In this document: piece by piece, positions 34,284 through 44,837 of the stretch
How positions within the stretch are numbered: the stretch's first letter is position 1
How the letters are laid out: each line of letters opens with the position of its first letter
Assembly: GCF_003987475.1 (NCBI RefSeq)
Contig: NZ_PIQH01000001.1
Span: forward strand, 124,001-188,000
Length of the DNA stretch: 64,000 bases
From: Idiomarina tyrosinivorans
GTDB taxonomy: Bacteria > Pseudomonadota > Gammaproteobacteria > Enterobacterales > Alteromonadaceae
Reading direction: 5' to 3'
Notes under the pieces: model-generated
What the model saw: the letters and a program-made list of their open reading frames with translations, nothing else
Database searches by the model: none
What the model was told of the DNA's origin: nothing
Position numbers and translations under genes: made by a program

Positions 34284-35399
34284 ATGTCTGAACAACCGCA
34301 AAAAGTCATTGTCGGCATGTCCGGCGGCGTAGACTCCTCAGTTTCAGCCTACCTGTTAAAACAGCAGGGCTATCAGGTTGAAGGCCTGTTTATGAAAAAC
34401 TGGGAAGAAGATGACGACGATGAATATTGTGCAGCGGCCGAAGATCTTGCCGATGCCGAGGCTGTTTGTGAGAAGCTTGAAATTCCGCTGCATACGGTCA
34501 ACTTTGCGGCAGAGTACTGGGATAACGTGTTTGAGCACTTTTTAGACGAATATCGTGCTGGGCGAACACCAAACCCCGACATTATGTGTAATAAGGAAAT
34601 CAAGTTTAAAGCATTCTTAGCCTTTGCAGCTGAAGCCTTGGGAGCCGATTTTATTGCTACCGGTCACTATGTCCGGCGTGCTTATGACGGGAGCCAATGG
34701 CAATTGCTGCGCGGGATTGATAGCAATAAAGATCAAAGCTACTTCCTTTACACCTTAAGCCACGAACATATCGCGCAAACGTTATTCCCGGTCGGTGAAT
34801 TGGAAAAACCTGAAGTGCGCAAAATTGCCGACGAACTAGGGTTGGTCACCGCAGCGAAAAAAGACTCAACCGGCATTTGTTTTATCGGTGAACGCAAATT
34901 CAAAGACTTTTTACAGCAATATTTGCCTGCCCAGCCCGGTGCCATTGAATCGGTTGATGGCGAAGCTTTGGGTCAGCATGAAGGCTTAATGTACCACACC
35001 ATTGGGCAACGCAAAGGCTTACACATTGGTGGCATGGCCGATGCCAGCGGTGAACCTTGGTACGTGGTCGATAAAGATGTAGAACGCAACGTGTTGATTG
35101 TCGCGCAAGGAAAAAATCACCCTCGCTTGTATTCCTACGGCATGCAGGTCGGCCAATTGCATTGGGTTAACCGCCAAACGCCCAAATTGCCGTTGCGTTG
35201 CAGCGTAAAAACACGCTATCGCCAAGCCGACATTCCATGCCAGGTGGTAGCCGCAGCGGATGGTCAACTGCGGGTTGAATTTGATGAGCCGGTTGCGGCC
35301 GTGACGCCCGGACAATCAGCGGTGTTCTATCTCGACAGTGTGTGTCTCGGGGGCGGCATTATTGAGGCGCGCCTGACCGATTTTGAGGTTAAGTTATGA
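34284..35399 (+). CDS. mnmA: tRNA 2-thiouridine(34) synthase MnmA
   Basis: This 371-residue enzyme has the PP-loop [15 protein letters not shown] at its start, catalytic Cys in [12 protein letters not shown] (about residue 99) and persulfide Cys in [12 protein letters not shown] (about residue 199). It thiolates U34 of Lys, Glu and Gln tRNAs. ATG 34284 is preferred over an upstream TTG. Its stop overlaps hflD by 4 bases (ATGA), the same order mnmA-hflD-purB as in E. coli. Confidence 0.96.
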   Translation: MSEQPQKVIVGMSGGVDSSVSAYLLKQQGYQVEGLFMKNWEEDDDDEYCAAAEDLADAEAVCEKLEIPLHTVNFAAEYWDNVFEHFLDEYRAGRTPNPDIMCNKEIKFKAFLAFAAEALGADFIATGHYVRRAYDGSQWQLLRGIDSNKDQSYFLYTLSHEHIAQTLFPVGELEKPEVRKIADELGLVTAAKKDSTGICFIGERKFKDFLQQYLPAQPGAIESVDGEALGQHEGLMYHTIGQRKGLHIGGMADASGEPWYVVDKDVERNVLIVAQGKNHPRLYSYGMQVGQLHWVNRQTPKLPLRCSVKTRYRQADIPCQVVAAADGQLRVEFDEPVAAVTPGQSAVFYLDSVCLGGGIIEARLTDFEVKL

Positions 35400-36016
35400 A
35401 TGACTGGGATGATAGGGTCCTAGCGTTAGCCGGTGTGGCACAAGCCGCGACCTGTGTGCAGCGCATCGCTCGCACTGGCGAGGTTGAACCCGCAGCGGCG
35501 AGTCACACACTGATTAATAGTGTGTTTATCACCAATCCTAGCTCTACCGTCGACGTTTACGGCAGTATTCCACAACTATTACCGGGACTGCGCACCCTAC
35601 TCGACCAAATCGGTGCCGCCCGTCAGAAGGATGTCGAACTCACCCGTTATATCGTCGGTATGCTTTATCTTGCTCGCCGCTTGTCGAAGAAGCCGCAGCA
35701 ATTGCAGGCGCTTGGTCAGCGAATCGAACAAGTGCAACGGCAACGAGAAATGTTCGATTTTGCCGAACACCGTGTGTTGGAAAATTTAGCCAGCATATAC
35801 AAAGACCTTATTAGTCCACTGGCCAAACCGATGCATATTAATGGCCATCCTGATTTTCTCTCTAAGCCCGCTAATCAACATCATATTCGCGCCCTACTAC
35901 TTGCCGGTGTGCGCAGCGCCATTCTATGGCTGCAAGTTGGTGGTAAGCGTCGGCATTTCATTTTTTCACGCCGGGCCATGGCGGCCGCGGCGCAACAGCT
36001 ATTACGTCGTTTGTAG
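35396..36016 (+). CDS. hflD: High-frequency-lysogenisation protein homologue HflD
   Basis: This is a 206-residue, mostly helical protein ([20 protein letters not shown] near the start), the conserved N-terminus of HflD. Near the end [19 protein letters not shown] is also conserved. HflD is a peripheral inner-membrane protein that, in E. coli, interacts with phage lambda CII; its native role is unclear. It overlaps mnmA by 4 bases and is 9 bases from purB, so it belongs to the same transcript. Confidence 0.93.
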   Translation: MNDWDDRVLALAGVAQAATCVQRIARTGEVEPAAASHTLINSVFITNPSSTVDVYGSIPQLLPGLRTLLDQIGAARQKDVELTRYIVGMLYLARRLSKKPQQLQALGQRIEQVQRQREMFDFAEHRVLENLASIYKDLISPLAKPMHINGHPDFLSKPANQHHIRALLLAGVRSAILWLQVGGKRRHFIFSRRAMAAAAQQLLRRL

Positions 36017-37398
<1,382 letters not shown>

Positions 37399-37399
<1 letters not shown>

Positions 37400-38574
37400 T
37401 GCAGCTTAACGTCGACAGTCAAAACTTCCTTGCGGAATATTGGCAACGTAAGCCGGCGCTATTTCGCCGCGGGTTTGCGGATTTTGCGGATCCGATCGCA
37501 GCAGAATTATTGGCGGGTTTAGCGTGTGAAGATGGCGTGGATTCACGAATTGTTGAATCTGCCGCAGATACCGCATCCGGATGGCGAGTCACGCACGGCC
37601 CATTTACCGATTACGAGGCATTCGGCGACAGCGATTGGACGTTGTTGGTGCAAGCGGTTAACGAGTGGTTCCCCGATGTCCAAGCATTGTTGAGCGCATT
37701 CCGTTTTATCCCGGACTGGCGTTTAGATGATGTGATGGTAAGCTTTGCCTGCCCCAATGGCGGTGTCGGTCCGCATTTAGATCAGTACGATGTGTTTATT
37801 ATTCAAGGCGAAGGCAGTCGTCGTTGGCGCGTAGGCAACAAACCCAGCAGTGCAGCGCAAGCTTTAGCGCAGCAACAAACAACCACCGATTTACTGCAAC
37901 TTGCCGAGCCGTTTGATGCCGTCATCGATGAAACCTTAGAGGCAGGTGATATTCTTTATATCCCTGCCGGTTGCCCCCATGAAGGTATCGCTATTACGCC
38001 ATCACTTGCCTACTCTGTGGGCTTTCGAGCGCCTAACCAAGCAGAGTTATTGGCGCAGTTGGTCGATGCTGCGTTGGAGCATGATAACTGGCAAACGCGT
38101 TATAGCGATGATGGGCCTGAGAGTTTTGCGGGTCAACCTTGGCAGGTGTCAGCAACGGCGTTACAGAGCTTTAAACAACTGCTCCATCAGGCGATTGATA
38201 GCGACCAAACCGATGCACTTTTATTGCGCGCACTGTCTCAATCGAAGCGCCCGTTAGCTGAGCCAGAAATGTTGGTTACCGAGCCGCTGCTGGCCGAACT
38301 GATTAAGCGCCCCGGACAACTTTGTAAGACGCCGGGTGCAAGAGTACTTGCCGCGGCAGACGGCAAAATATATGCCGCTGGTCAATGCTATCCGTTAACG
38401 ACCGGAACCTCGCCGCTAGCGCAACAATTGGGGGCGTTGACAGACGGGATCGCACTGAGTGAGCTACAGCAGCTTTGCAAAGATGACGACTGTTTAGGGT
38501 TGCTGTCAGCGCTATTGAATGACGGTGTTTTGCATTTATTGATCGATGAGGCGGATTCAACTGAAGGCGTGTAA
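37399..38574 (+). CDS. roxA: 50S ribosomal protein L16 arginine hydroxylase RoxA (YcfD)
   Basis: This is a 391-residue JmjC/cupin-type 2-oxoglutarate oxygenase. The iron ligands are the HxD in GVGPHLDQYDVFIIQ (about residue 125) and His in PAGCPHEGIAIT (about residue 195). YcfD of E. coli hydroxylates Arg81 of ribosomal protein L16. The C-terminal part is a helical and winged-helix-like region. The gene starts inside the purB stop and is translationally coupled, the same neighbourhood as purB and ycfD in related genomes. Confidence 0.9.
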
Positions 38575-38692
38575 AGGCTAGTTGCTAAACACCTGTTTGA
38601 ATCGTCAAATTATCTGTTTATTTGGAGTAGCGCACGCCCCGCTATAGTGGTAATGTGCGCGCAATTTTAGACTGAACGAGGACTTGTGATTC

Positions 38693-39733
38693 ATGTCACT
38701 ATTCGAGCATCCTGAGTTTGATCAGCATGAACAAGTGGTATTTTGCCACGATAAAGAAACTGGCTTAAAAGCAATTATTGCCATTCACGATACCACCTTA
38801 GGCCCAAGCTTAGGTGGTACTCGCCTATGGAACTACGCCTCATCGGCTGAAGCATTAACTGACGTGTTACGTTTATCACGCGGCATGACCTATAAAAGCG
38901 CTATGGCAGGATTGCCATTAGGCGGCGGTAAGGCCGTGATCATCGGTGATGCAAAAACCATTAAAAGTGAACAACTGTTCCGCGCTTATGGGCGTTTTAT
39001 CAATTCATTAAGTGGTCGATATATTACTGCTGAAGACGTTAACATCCGTACCAGTGACATCGAGCAAGTGGCAAAAGAGACCACCTTCGTCGCTGGTACT
39101 GAAGGTAAAGCGGGTGACCCTTCTCCGCATACGGCTCTAGGCACTTATTTGGGTGTTAAAGCAGCGGCTAAGCACCGCTTGGGTAGCGAAGACCTGTCTG
39201 GTGTGAAGGTCGCAATTCAAGGCTTAGGTGCCGTGGGTTACGGTTTGGCCGAGTATCTTGCCAAAGATGGTGCGAAACTGATTGTCACCGACATTAATGA
39301 AGAAGCAACGGCTAAAGCGGCGAAAGAATTAGGTGCTGAAGTTGTTGGTTTGGAAGAGATCTACGCTGTTGAAGCGGATATCTATGCGCCATGTGCGCTG
39401 GGTGCAACAGTTAACGACGATACGTTAAAAGTTTTGAAAGCAAAAATCATTGCCGGTAGTGCGAACAACCAGTTGGCTACCCCAAAACACGATAAGATCG
39501 TTAAAGACATGGGCATTTTGTACGCACCGGATTACGTAATCAATGCTGGTGGTGTCATTCACGTATGCCACGAAGCAGCTAACATGACGTTAGAAGAAAC
39601 TGAGAAGCGTGTTAACGGTATTTACGATACGCTTGATCGTTTGTTCCAGCGTGCTAACGATGAAAATCGCCCGACTGGCGAAATCGCCGACGAAATGGCG
39701 CGCGAAATTATTGCTAATGCGAAAGCGCGTTAA
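38693..39733 (+). CDS. Leucine dehydrogenase (Glu/Leu/Phe/Val dehydrogenase family)
   Basis: This is a 346-residue dehydrogenase. The catalytic Lys is in GLPLGGGKAVIIGD (about residue 80) and the second catalytic residue in GRYITAEDVN. The NAD-binding GxGxxG lies in IQGLGAVGYGLAEYL near 180. Length and motifs fit leucine dehydrogenase, which deaminates branched-chain amino acids to 2-oxoacids. The exact substrate among Leu, Val and Phe cannot be settled by eye. It is monocistronic and followed by a strong terminator that lies within the 3' coding end of the convergent gene. Confidence 0.88.
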   Translation: MSLFEHPEFDQHEQVVFCHDKETGLKAIIAIHDTTLGPSLGGTRLWNYASSAEALTDVLRLSRGMTYKSAMAGLPLGGGKAVIIGDAKTIKSEQLFRAYGRFINSLSGRYITAEDVNIRTSDIEQVAKETTFVAGTEGKAGDPSPHTALGTYLGVKAAAKHRLGSEDLSGVKVAIQGLGAVGYGLAEYLAKDGAKLIVTDINEEATAKAAKELGAEVVGLEEIYAVEADIYAPCALGATVNDDTLKVLKAKIIAGSANNQLATPKHDKIVKDMGILYAPDYVINAGGVIHVCHEAANMTLEETEKRVNGIYDTLDRLFQRANDENRPTGEIADEMAREIIANAKAR

Positions 39734-39736
39734 TTG

Positions 39737-42700
39737 CTAACGCGCTGTTTCAGCTAAGATTTCAAGCGGGTGTTTCACCCGCTTTTTTTCTATCCGCTTG
39801 ACTTGTGAACGGCACGAAAACCCTGTTGCTACCACCCCTGAAGCGCCATATTGATCAATCGGTTGCTGCCAACTCATAGCAAACAACGCATGGCTGTTGG
39901 TTTGGTTTTGTTGCTCATGCCCATAGGTTCCCGCCATACCGCAACACCCAGTCTTAACCACCGTTAACGATAAGCCAAAAGCTGCGAAAATGGTTTGCCA
40001 TTGTTTGCTGCTACCCGGCGTCAAACTCTGTTCAGTGCAGTGTGAGAGTAATTGATATTGACGATGAAATGCGGTTTCAGGTTCGCGCCCTTTTACTGCA
40101 TCGTTTAACCATTCATCAACAGTGGCAACATGGAAGTTCGCTTGTTCAGCACTCAGCACTTGGCGATATTCATCGCGATAGCAGAGCACTGTAGAAGCAT
40201 CGACACCGACCATTGCAACACCCAGTTGGTGGATGCGCCGTAACGACTTAGCGACTCGTTCGGCAGTTTCTTTAAACTCGTGTAAAAAGCCTTTCACATG
40301 TTGCGCCTTGCCATTGCCTTTGAACGGCAATAGCACCGGCGTAAAGCCGAGCTTATTGGCAAGCACAGCAAAGCTCTCTACAACTTCTGCTTCGTAGAAA
40401 CTGGTGAATGGGTCTTGCACCACAACCACCAATCGTCCGTGCTCTTCGGTCCCTAATTGTTCAATGGCCTCAACATCGAGTTCAGCGAAACCACGGCGTT
40501 GCCAACGCTGTTGCAAATTAGGCACCGACAGTTTTGGCGCGTCGACATAGCCGAATACATGGCGCATAACGGCTTTGCTCAACGGATTGTGGGTTAACGC
40601 ATTACTTAATTTGGGAAATTTTGCCATCAGCGGCGCGGTCTGCTCTACCGACTTCACTAAAAAGTCTTTTAGCGGACGCTTATAGCGGCTGTGATAATGC
40701 GCTAAAAACTTTGCTCTGAAAGTCGGTACATCAACATTTACCGGACATTGGTTGGTACACGCTTTACATGCTAAACAGGTATCCATGGCTTCTTTAACCT
40801 CGTGGTTAAAGTCGTCATCGCCCTTGTCTGGTGCGGTTACTGCAGTCTTGCTGTTTTGGAGTGGCCAACCACTCGCATCATAACCATTAGCGTTGGTTAA
40901 CCGCAGCCATTCGCGCATCAGTGTCGCCCGCCCCTTTGGCGAGAAACGTCGGTCGCCGCTCACCCGATATGATGGGCACATCGGTGAACGAGGATCGTAA
41001 TTAAAGCACAAACCATTGCCGTTACAGCTCATTGCATTGCTGTAGTCATCGCGCAATTGAATGGGAATTTGTCGGTCGTAATAGCCACGCTTGGTGTCGT
41101 CCACCGATACTAGCGTTTCTGCGGAATTCAGCGGCGTACAAATTTTGCCAGGGTTAACCTGGTTGTTTGGGTCAAACACCGCTTTGATTTTTCGCAGTTC
41201 AGTGAATAGCTGTTCACCGAAGAAATTTTCCGCGTATTCTGAGCGATAGCCTTTGCCATGCTCACCCCACATCAGGCCACCGTATTTTTGCGTTAATGCG
41301 GCAACTTGGTCGCTAATAGTGCGCAACAGTTTTTCATCTTCTGGCTCGGTAAGGTCAAGTGCCGGGCGCACGTGTAATACGCCAGCATCGACATGACCAA
41401 ACATACCGTAATGCAGTTGCTGGTCGTCTAATAGTTGCCGGAATTCGAGAATATAATCGGCCAACTGCTCTGGCGGAACCGCCGTGTCTTCGGCAAACGC
41501 CACTGGTTTGCGCCGACCTTTGGTTGCTCCTAATAGGCCGACCGCCTTTTTACGCATTGCGTAAATGGTTTGAATGCTCTCAAGGTCAGCACAAATTTGA
41601 TACCCGATCACCCCTTGTTGTTGGGTCTTGGCTTGTTTATCCAGTTCAGCCGTTAAGGCATTCACTTTTGCATCAATTTCTGCCTTATCAACACCGGTAA
41701 ACTCCACCATGTTAATACCGTTCATGGTTTGACCATCGACTTCGCTTAGGTGTGGCTCAACGGAATGCCAAATAATGTCCTGTTTTGCTAGGTTTAATAC
41801 ATTGCTATCGATGGTTTCTACCGAGGTCGCGTTTGCCTTAACCAAAAAAGGTGCGTGCCGCAGTGCTGCTTGAAAGTCGAGGTACTTAACGTTAACCAAA
41901 ACGCGTTGATTAGGAATTGGCGTAATATTCAGTTTTGCCTCGACAACGAATCCTAGAGTGCCCTCGGAACCGGTAATCAACCGTGAAACATCAATGCTTT
42001 GTTGCGCTGGATCGTACGCATGAGCCAAGTCATAGCCAGTGAGAAAACGGTTCAGTGGCGGAAACTTAGCTTCGATGGCCTGGCGGTGTTCAACACAACT
42101 CGCTAGCACCTGTTGATAGATCCGTCCGAGTTTAGTCGTTTGTTGTGCGTGTTGTTGCGCCTGTTGCAAGCTGACTGGCGCGGTCTCCAATACGTCACCG
42201 CCGACCGTAACCGTGGTTAACCCCAACACATGATCGCTGGTTTTGCCATAAACCAGCGAGCCCTGGCCAGAGGCATCGGTATTGATCATGCCGCCAAGCG
42301 TTGCGCGGTTACTGGTAGAAAGGTCAGGCGAGAAAAAGAAACCGTGCGGGCGCAACGCGTCGTTAAGCTGGTCCTTAACCAATCCCGCTTCAACCCGAAC
42401 CCAGCCCTCTTCTACGTTAATTTCTAAGACGCGATTCATGTGGCGACTCAGATCAACCACGATACCGCTGGTCAACGATTGACCATTAGTTCCTGTGCCG
42501 CCACCACGAGGTGACGTTTTAATGGTCTCAAAGCGAGATTCTGCAAGCAACGCCCCAACTTTGCTGACATCCTCAGCATTTGTCGGGTAAACAATGGCTT
42601 GTGGTAATTGTTGATAGACACTGTTATCAGTCGCAGCAATCAGCCGTTTACCGTAAGCACTTTCGATTTCCCCTGAAAATCCGCTATGGTGTAATTCAGT

Positions 42701-42763
42701 CAGGAATTCTTGATAAAGCGCTTGTTGGGTTTGCTCAACGGCGATGCGAGGTAACTGGCTCAT
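39737..42763 (-). CDS. ydiJ: YdiJ-type FAD/Fe-S D-2-hydroxyglutarate dehydrogenase
   Basis: This is a 1008-residue fusion. The N-terminal FAD-binding part has TSPRGGGTGTNGQSLTSG near residue 90. A long flavoenzyme middle follows, then two Fe-S cluster regions (SCNGNGLCFNYD, then CLACKACTNQCPVNVDVP). The C-terminal CCG-type half ends with KTGCCGMAGTYGHE. Close similarity to E. coli YdiJ (1018 residues), known to oxidise D-2-hydroxyglutarate, is clear from many identical blocks. I start it at ATG 42763 with AAGGTG upstream; a frame extension of 81 residues has no family match. The 3' end carries the terminator of the convergent gene. Confidence 0.92.
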   Translation of the reverse strand: MSQLPRIAVEQTQQALYQEFLTELHHSGFSGEIESAYGKRLIAATDNSVYQQLPQAIVYPTNAEDVSKVGALLAESRFETIKTSPRGGGTGTNGQSLTSGIVVDLSRHMNRVLEINVEEGWVRVEAGLVKDQLNDALRPHGFFFSPDLSTSNRATLGGMINTDASGQGSLVYGKTSDHVLGLTTVTVGGDVLETAPVSLQQAQQHAQQTTKLGRIYQQVLASCVEHRQAIEAKFPPLNRFLTGYDLAHAYDPAQQSIDVSRLITGSEGTLGFVVEAKLNITPIPNQRVLVNVKYLDFQAALRHAPFLVKANATSVETIDSNVLNLAKQDIIWHSVEPHLSEVDGQTMNGINMVEFTGVDKAEIDAKVNALTAELDKQAKTQQQGVIGYQICADLESIQTIYAMRKKAVGLLGATKGRRKPVAFAEDTAVPPEQLADYILEFRQLLDDQQLHYGMFGHVDAGVLHVRPALDLTEPEDEKLLRTISDQVAALTQKYGGLMWGEHGKGYRSEYAENFFGEQLFTELRKIKAVFDPNNQVNPGKICTPLNSAETLVSVDDTKRGYYDRQIPIQLRDDYSNAMSCNGNGLCFNYDPRSPMCPSYRVSGDRRFSPKGRATLMREWLRLTNANGYDASGWPLQNSKTAVTAPDKGDDDFNHEVKEAMDTCLACKACTNQCPVNVDVPTFRAKFLAHYHSRYKRPLKDFLVKSVEQTAPLMAKFPKLSNALTHNPLSKAVMRHVFGYVDAPKLSVPNLQQRWQRRGFAELDVEAIEQLGTEEHGRLVVVVQDPFTSFYEAEVVESFAVLANKLGFTPVLLPFKGNGKAQHVKGFLHEFKETAERVAKSLRRIHQLGVAMVGVDASTVLCYRDEYRQVLSAEQANFHVATVDEWLNDAVKGREPETAFHRQYQLLSHCTEQSLTPGSSKQWQTIFAAFGLSLTVVKTGCCGMAGTYGHEQQNQTNSHALFAMSWQQPIDQYGASGVVATGFSCRSQVKRIEKKRVKHPLEILAETAR
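39764..39788 (+). terminator. Terminator of the leucine dehydrogenase gene, inside the ydiJ coding end
   Basis: AAGCGGGTG (39764-39772) pairs with CACCCGCTT (39776-39784) over a TTT loop, followed by a run of T. On the minus strand the same bases encode KKRVKHPL near the end of the YdiJ homologue, so the hairpin is part of a coding region. Confidence 0.85.
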
Positions 42764-42873
42764 AACACCTTGGTAAAGGTTGCTGATTAATGCCTTAGAG
42801 TATAACGCAGATAACCACGATTCGGCAGTCTTTGTCTGAAAACTCTTAGTAAAAACAACAACAAGGAAATGGC

Positions 42874-44754
42874 ATGAAAAGAATATTCTGTTGGCTTTCA
42901 GCCATCGTAATACTGAGCTGCCAAACGGCATGGGCCGACGACTCTGGTGATGCACGCGCAGAGTATATCCGCTCTCACTATGCCAAGTATGAGTATCGTG
43001 TTCCAATGCGTGATGGCAAAACGCTTTTCACCTCGGTATACATTCCCTATGACCACAGCCGCAAATACCCTATTTTGATGCAACGCACGCCATACCGTGT
43101 TGCGCCGTATGGTGCGGGGAAATATAAAACTCAGATTGGTCCGACCGAAGCATTCGAAAAAGAAGGCTTTATTTTTGTCTTCCAAGACGTGCGCGGCAAG
43201 TTTATGTCGGAAGGTCAATTCGTCAATATGCGCCCGCAAGATGCTGAAGAGCGAGGCGGAGATGCCGTAGATGATGCCACCGATACCTACGATACCATTG
43301 AGTGGTTGGTGAATAACCTTCCCTACAATAACGGTAAAGTGGGAATGCTGGGAACTTCGTATCCGGGTTACTATTCAACAGTGGGTGTGCTTTCAGGGCA
43401 TCCAGCTTTGAAAGCCGTATCGCCACAGGCGCCAATTGCTAACTGGTTTTTTGATGATTTCCATCGCAACGGCGCATTTGTGTTGCCAATGGCATTCAAA
43501 TTCTTTGACTTCTTTGATCAGCCCCGCGATGAGCTCTATACCAATTGGCCACAGGGCGTGCAATTGAAGACACCGGACGGCTATCGGTTCTATAAAGAAC
43601 TCGGCCCGTTAAGCACGGTGAATGACAAATATTTTCATCGCACCCGCCCATTTTGGAACGATCTCACAGAACACCCGAATTACGATGAGTATTGGCAGTC
43701 ACGCAATGTCTTATCGCAAATTGAAGACATTGATACGCAAGTGTTGATCGTCGGTGGTTGGTTCGATACCGAAGATCTCTACGGTCCGTTGAAAACCTAC
43801 CAAGCCATGCAAAAAGCGGAAGACGACGGTAACGTGCGTATTGTTATGGGGCCTTGGACACATGGTGGTTGGCATCGCACCGATGGCACTCACGTGGGTG
43901 ATGCAACATTCGGATTTAGCACTAGCAAATGGTTCCAAAATAACATTGAACTACCGTTTTTCTTACACTATTTAAAAGGTGCACCGGAGCCAAAAATTGC
44001 CGAGGCCACCGTGTTTGAAACCGGTGCTGACCGCTGGCGTCAATTCTCGACATGGCCACCAAAAAATGTGCGTGATACCACTTGGTATCTGCATCAAGGT
44101 GAAGGTTTAGATCAACAACCGAGCAGCGCCGATCAACAACCGATTGAGTTTGTTAGCGATCCGAACAAACCTGTGCCTTATACCAAAGAGGTATTAACTG
44201 GCTGGGCGAAGAACTACATGGGCGAAGATCAACGTTTTGCTGCCTCACGTCCTGATGTGCTGGTGTTTGAGTCTAAACCGATGGAACAAGACTTAACCGT
44301 TGCTGGCGAAATTACTGCTGACCTTTGGGTTGCAACCAACCGCACTGCGGCTGACTGGGTTGTCAAAGTTATTGATGTTGAACCAGGCTTTGACGAACAA
44401 TCGCAATCTATTAATCCGGACGGCGATCAACAAACATTGGTGCGCTGGGGTGTCATTCGTGGTCGCTTCCGTGACAGCTTTAGCGATCCGAAACCCTTCA
44501 CCCCGAACAAACCAACGCAGGTGAAATTGGTATTGAATGATATTCTGCATACCTTCCAAAAAGGTCACCGTCTGATGGTTCAGGTGCAGAGCAGTTTCTT
44601 CCCGTTTATCGACCGTAACCCACAAACGTATGTGGACAATATTTTTGCGGCGAAGCCGGAAGACTTTGTCAAAGCGACTCACAAAGTGTTCGTTTCAGGT
44701 GACCATCAAAGCCGGATTATTGTACCGGAGCTACCGGGCCAACAACGTCCATAA
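42874..44754 (+). CDS. Secreted CocE/NonD (S15) family hydrolase
   Basis: This is a 626-residue protein with a signal peptide (MKRIFCWLSAIVILSCQTAWA) cut after residue 21. The alpha/beta-hydrolase domain has the nucleophile Ser in MLGTSYPGYYS (about residue 162), Asp in WFDTEDLYGP and His in PWTHGGWHRTD. A C-terminal jelly-roll domain (from about residue 400) is as in X-Pro dipeptidyl-peptidase-like S15 proteins and alpha-amino acid ester hydrolases. It would act in the periplasm or outside on peptides or acyl esters. The start ATG 42874 has AAGGAAA upstream. It is monocistronic with a terminator at its end. Confidence 0.87.
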   Translation: MKRIFCWLSAIVILSCQTAWADDSGDARAEYIRSHYAKYEYRVPMRDGKTLFTSVYIPYDHSRKYPILMQRTPYRVAPYGAGKYKTQIGPTEAFEKEGFIFVFQDVRGKFMSEGQFVNMRPQDAEERGGDAVDDATDTYDTIEWLVNNLPYNNGKVGMLGTSYPGYYSTVGVLSGHPALKAVSPQAPIANWFFDDFHRNGAFVLPMAFKFFDFFDQPRDELYTNWPQGVQLKTPDGYRFYKELGPLSTVNDKYFHRTRPFWNDLTEHPNYDEYWQSRNVLSQIEDIDTQVLIVGGWFDTEDLYGPLKTYQAMQKAEDDGNVRIVMGPWTHGGWHRTDGTHVGDATFGFSTSKWFQNNIELPFFLHYLKGAPEPKIAEATVFETGADRWRQFSTWPPKNVRDTTWYLHQGEGLDQQPSSADQQPIEFVSDPNKPVPYTKEVLTGWAKNYMGEDQRFAASRPDVLVFESKPMEQDLTVAGEITADLWVATNRTAADWVVKVIDVEPGFDEQSQSINPDGDQQTLVRWGVIRGRFRDSFSDPKPFTPNKPTQVKLVLNDILHTFQKGHRLMVQVQSSFFPFIDRNPQTYVDNIFAAKPEDFVKATHKVFVSGDHQSRIIVPELPGQQRP

Positions 44755-44790
44755 CCCTGTTTGGGCGTTAACCCAGAAGCCTAAAACAAA

Positions 44791-44817
44791 AAAAGGCCAG
44801 CAATTTGCTGGCCTTTT
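44791..44817. terminator. Bidirectional terminator between the CocE-type gene and ppsA
   Basis: AAAAGGCCAGCAA (44791-44803) and TTGCTGGCCTTTT (44805-44817) are perfectly complementary with a one-base gap, flanked by A and T runs. They lie between convergent genes. Confidence 0.88.
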
Positions 44818-44837
44818 CTATACTTGCTCAACAAGGT

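Noticed and set aside
42764-43006. 81-residue N-terminal extension of YdiJ
   Set aside because: The extension matches no part of YdiJ proteins and overlaps the start of the divergent secreted hydrolase. ATG 42763 has a good ribosome-binding site.
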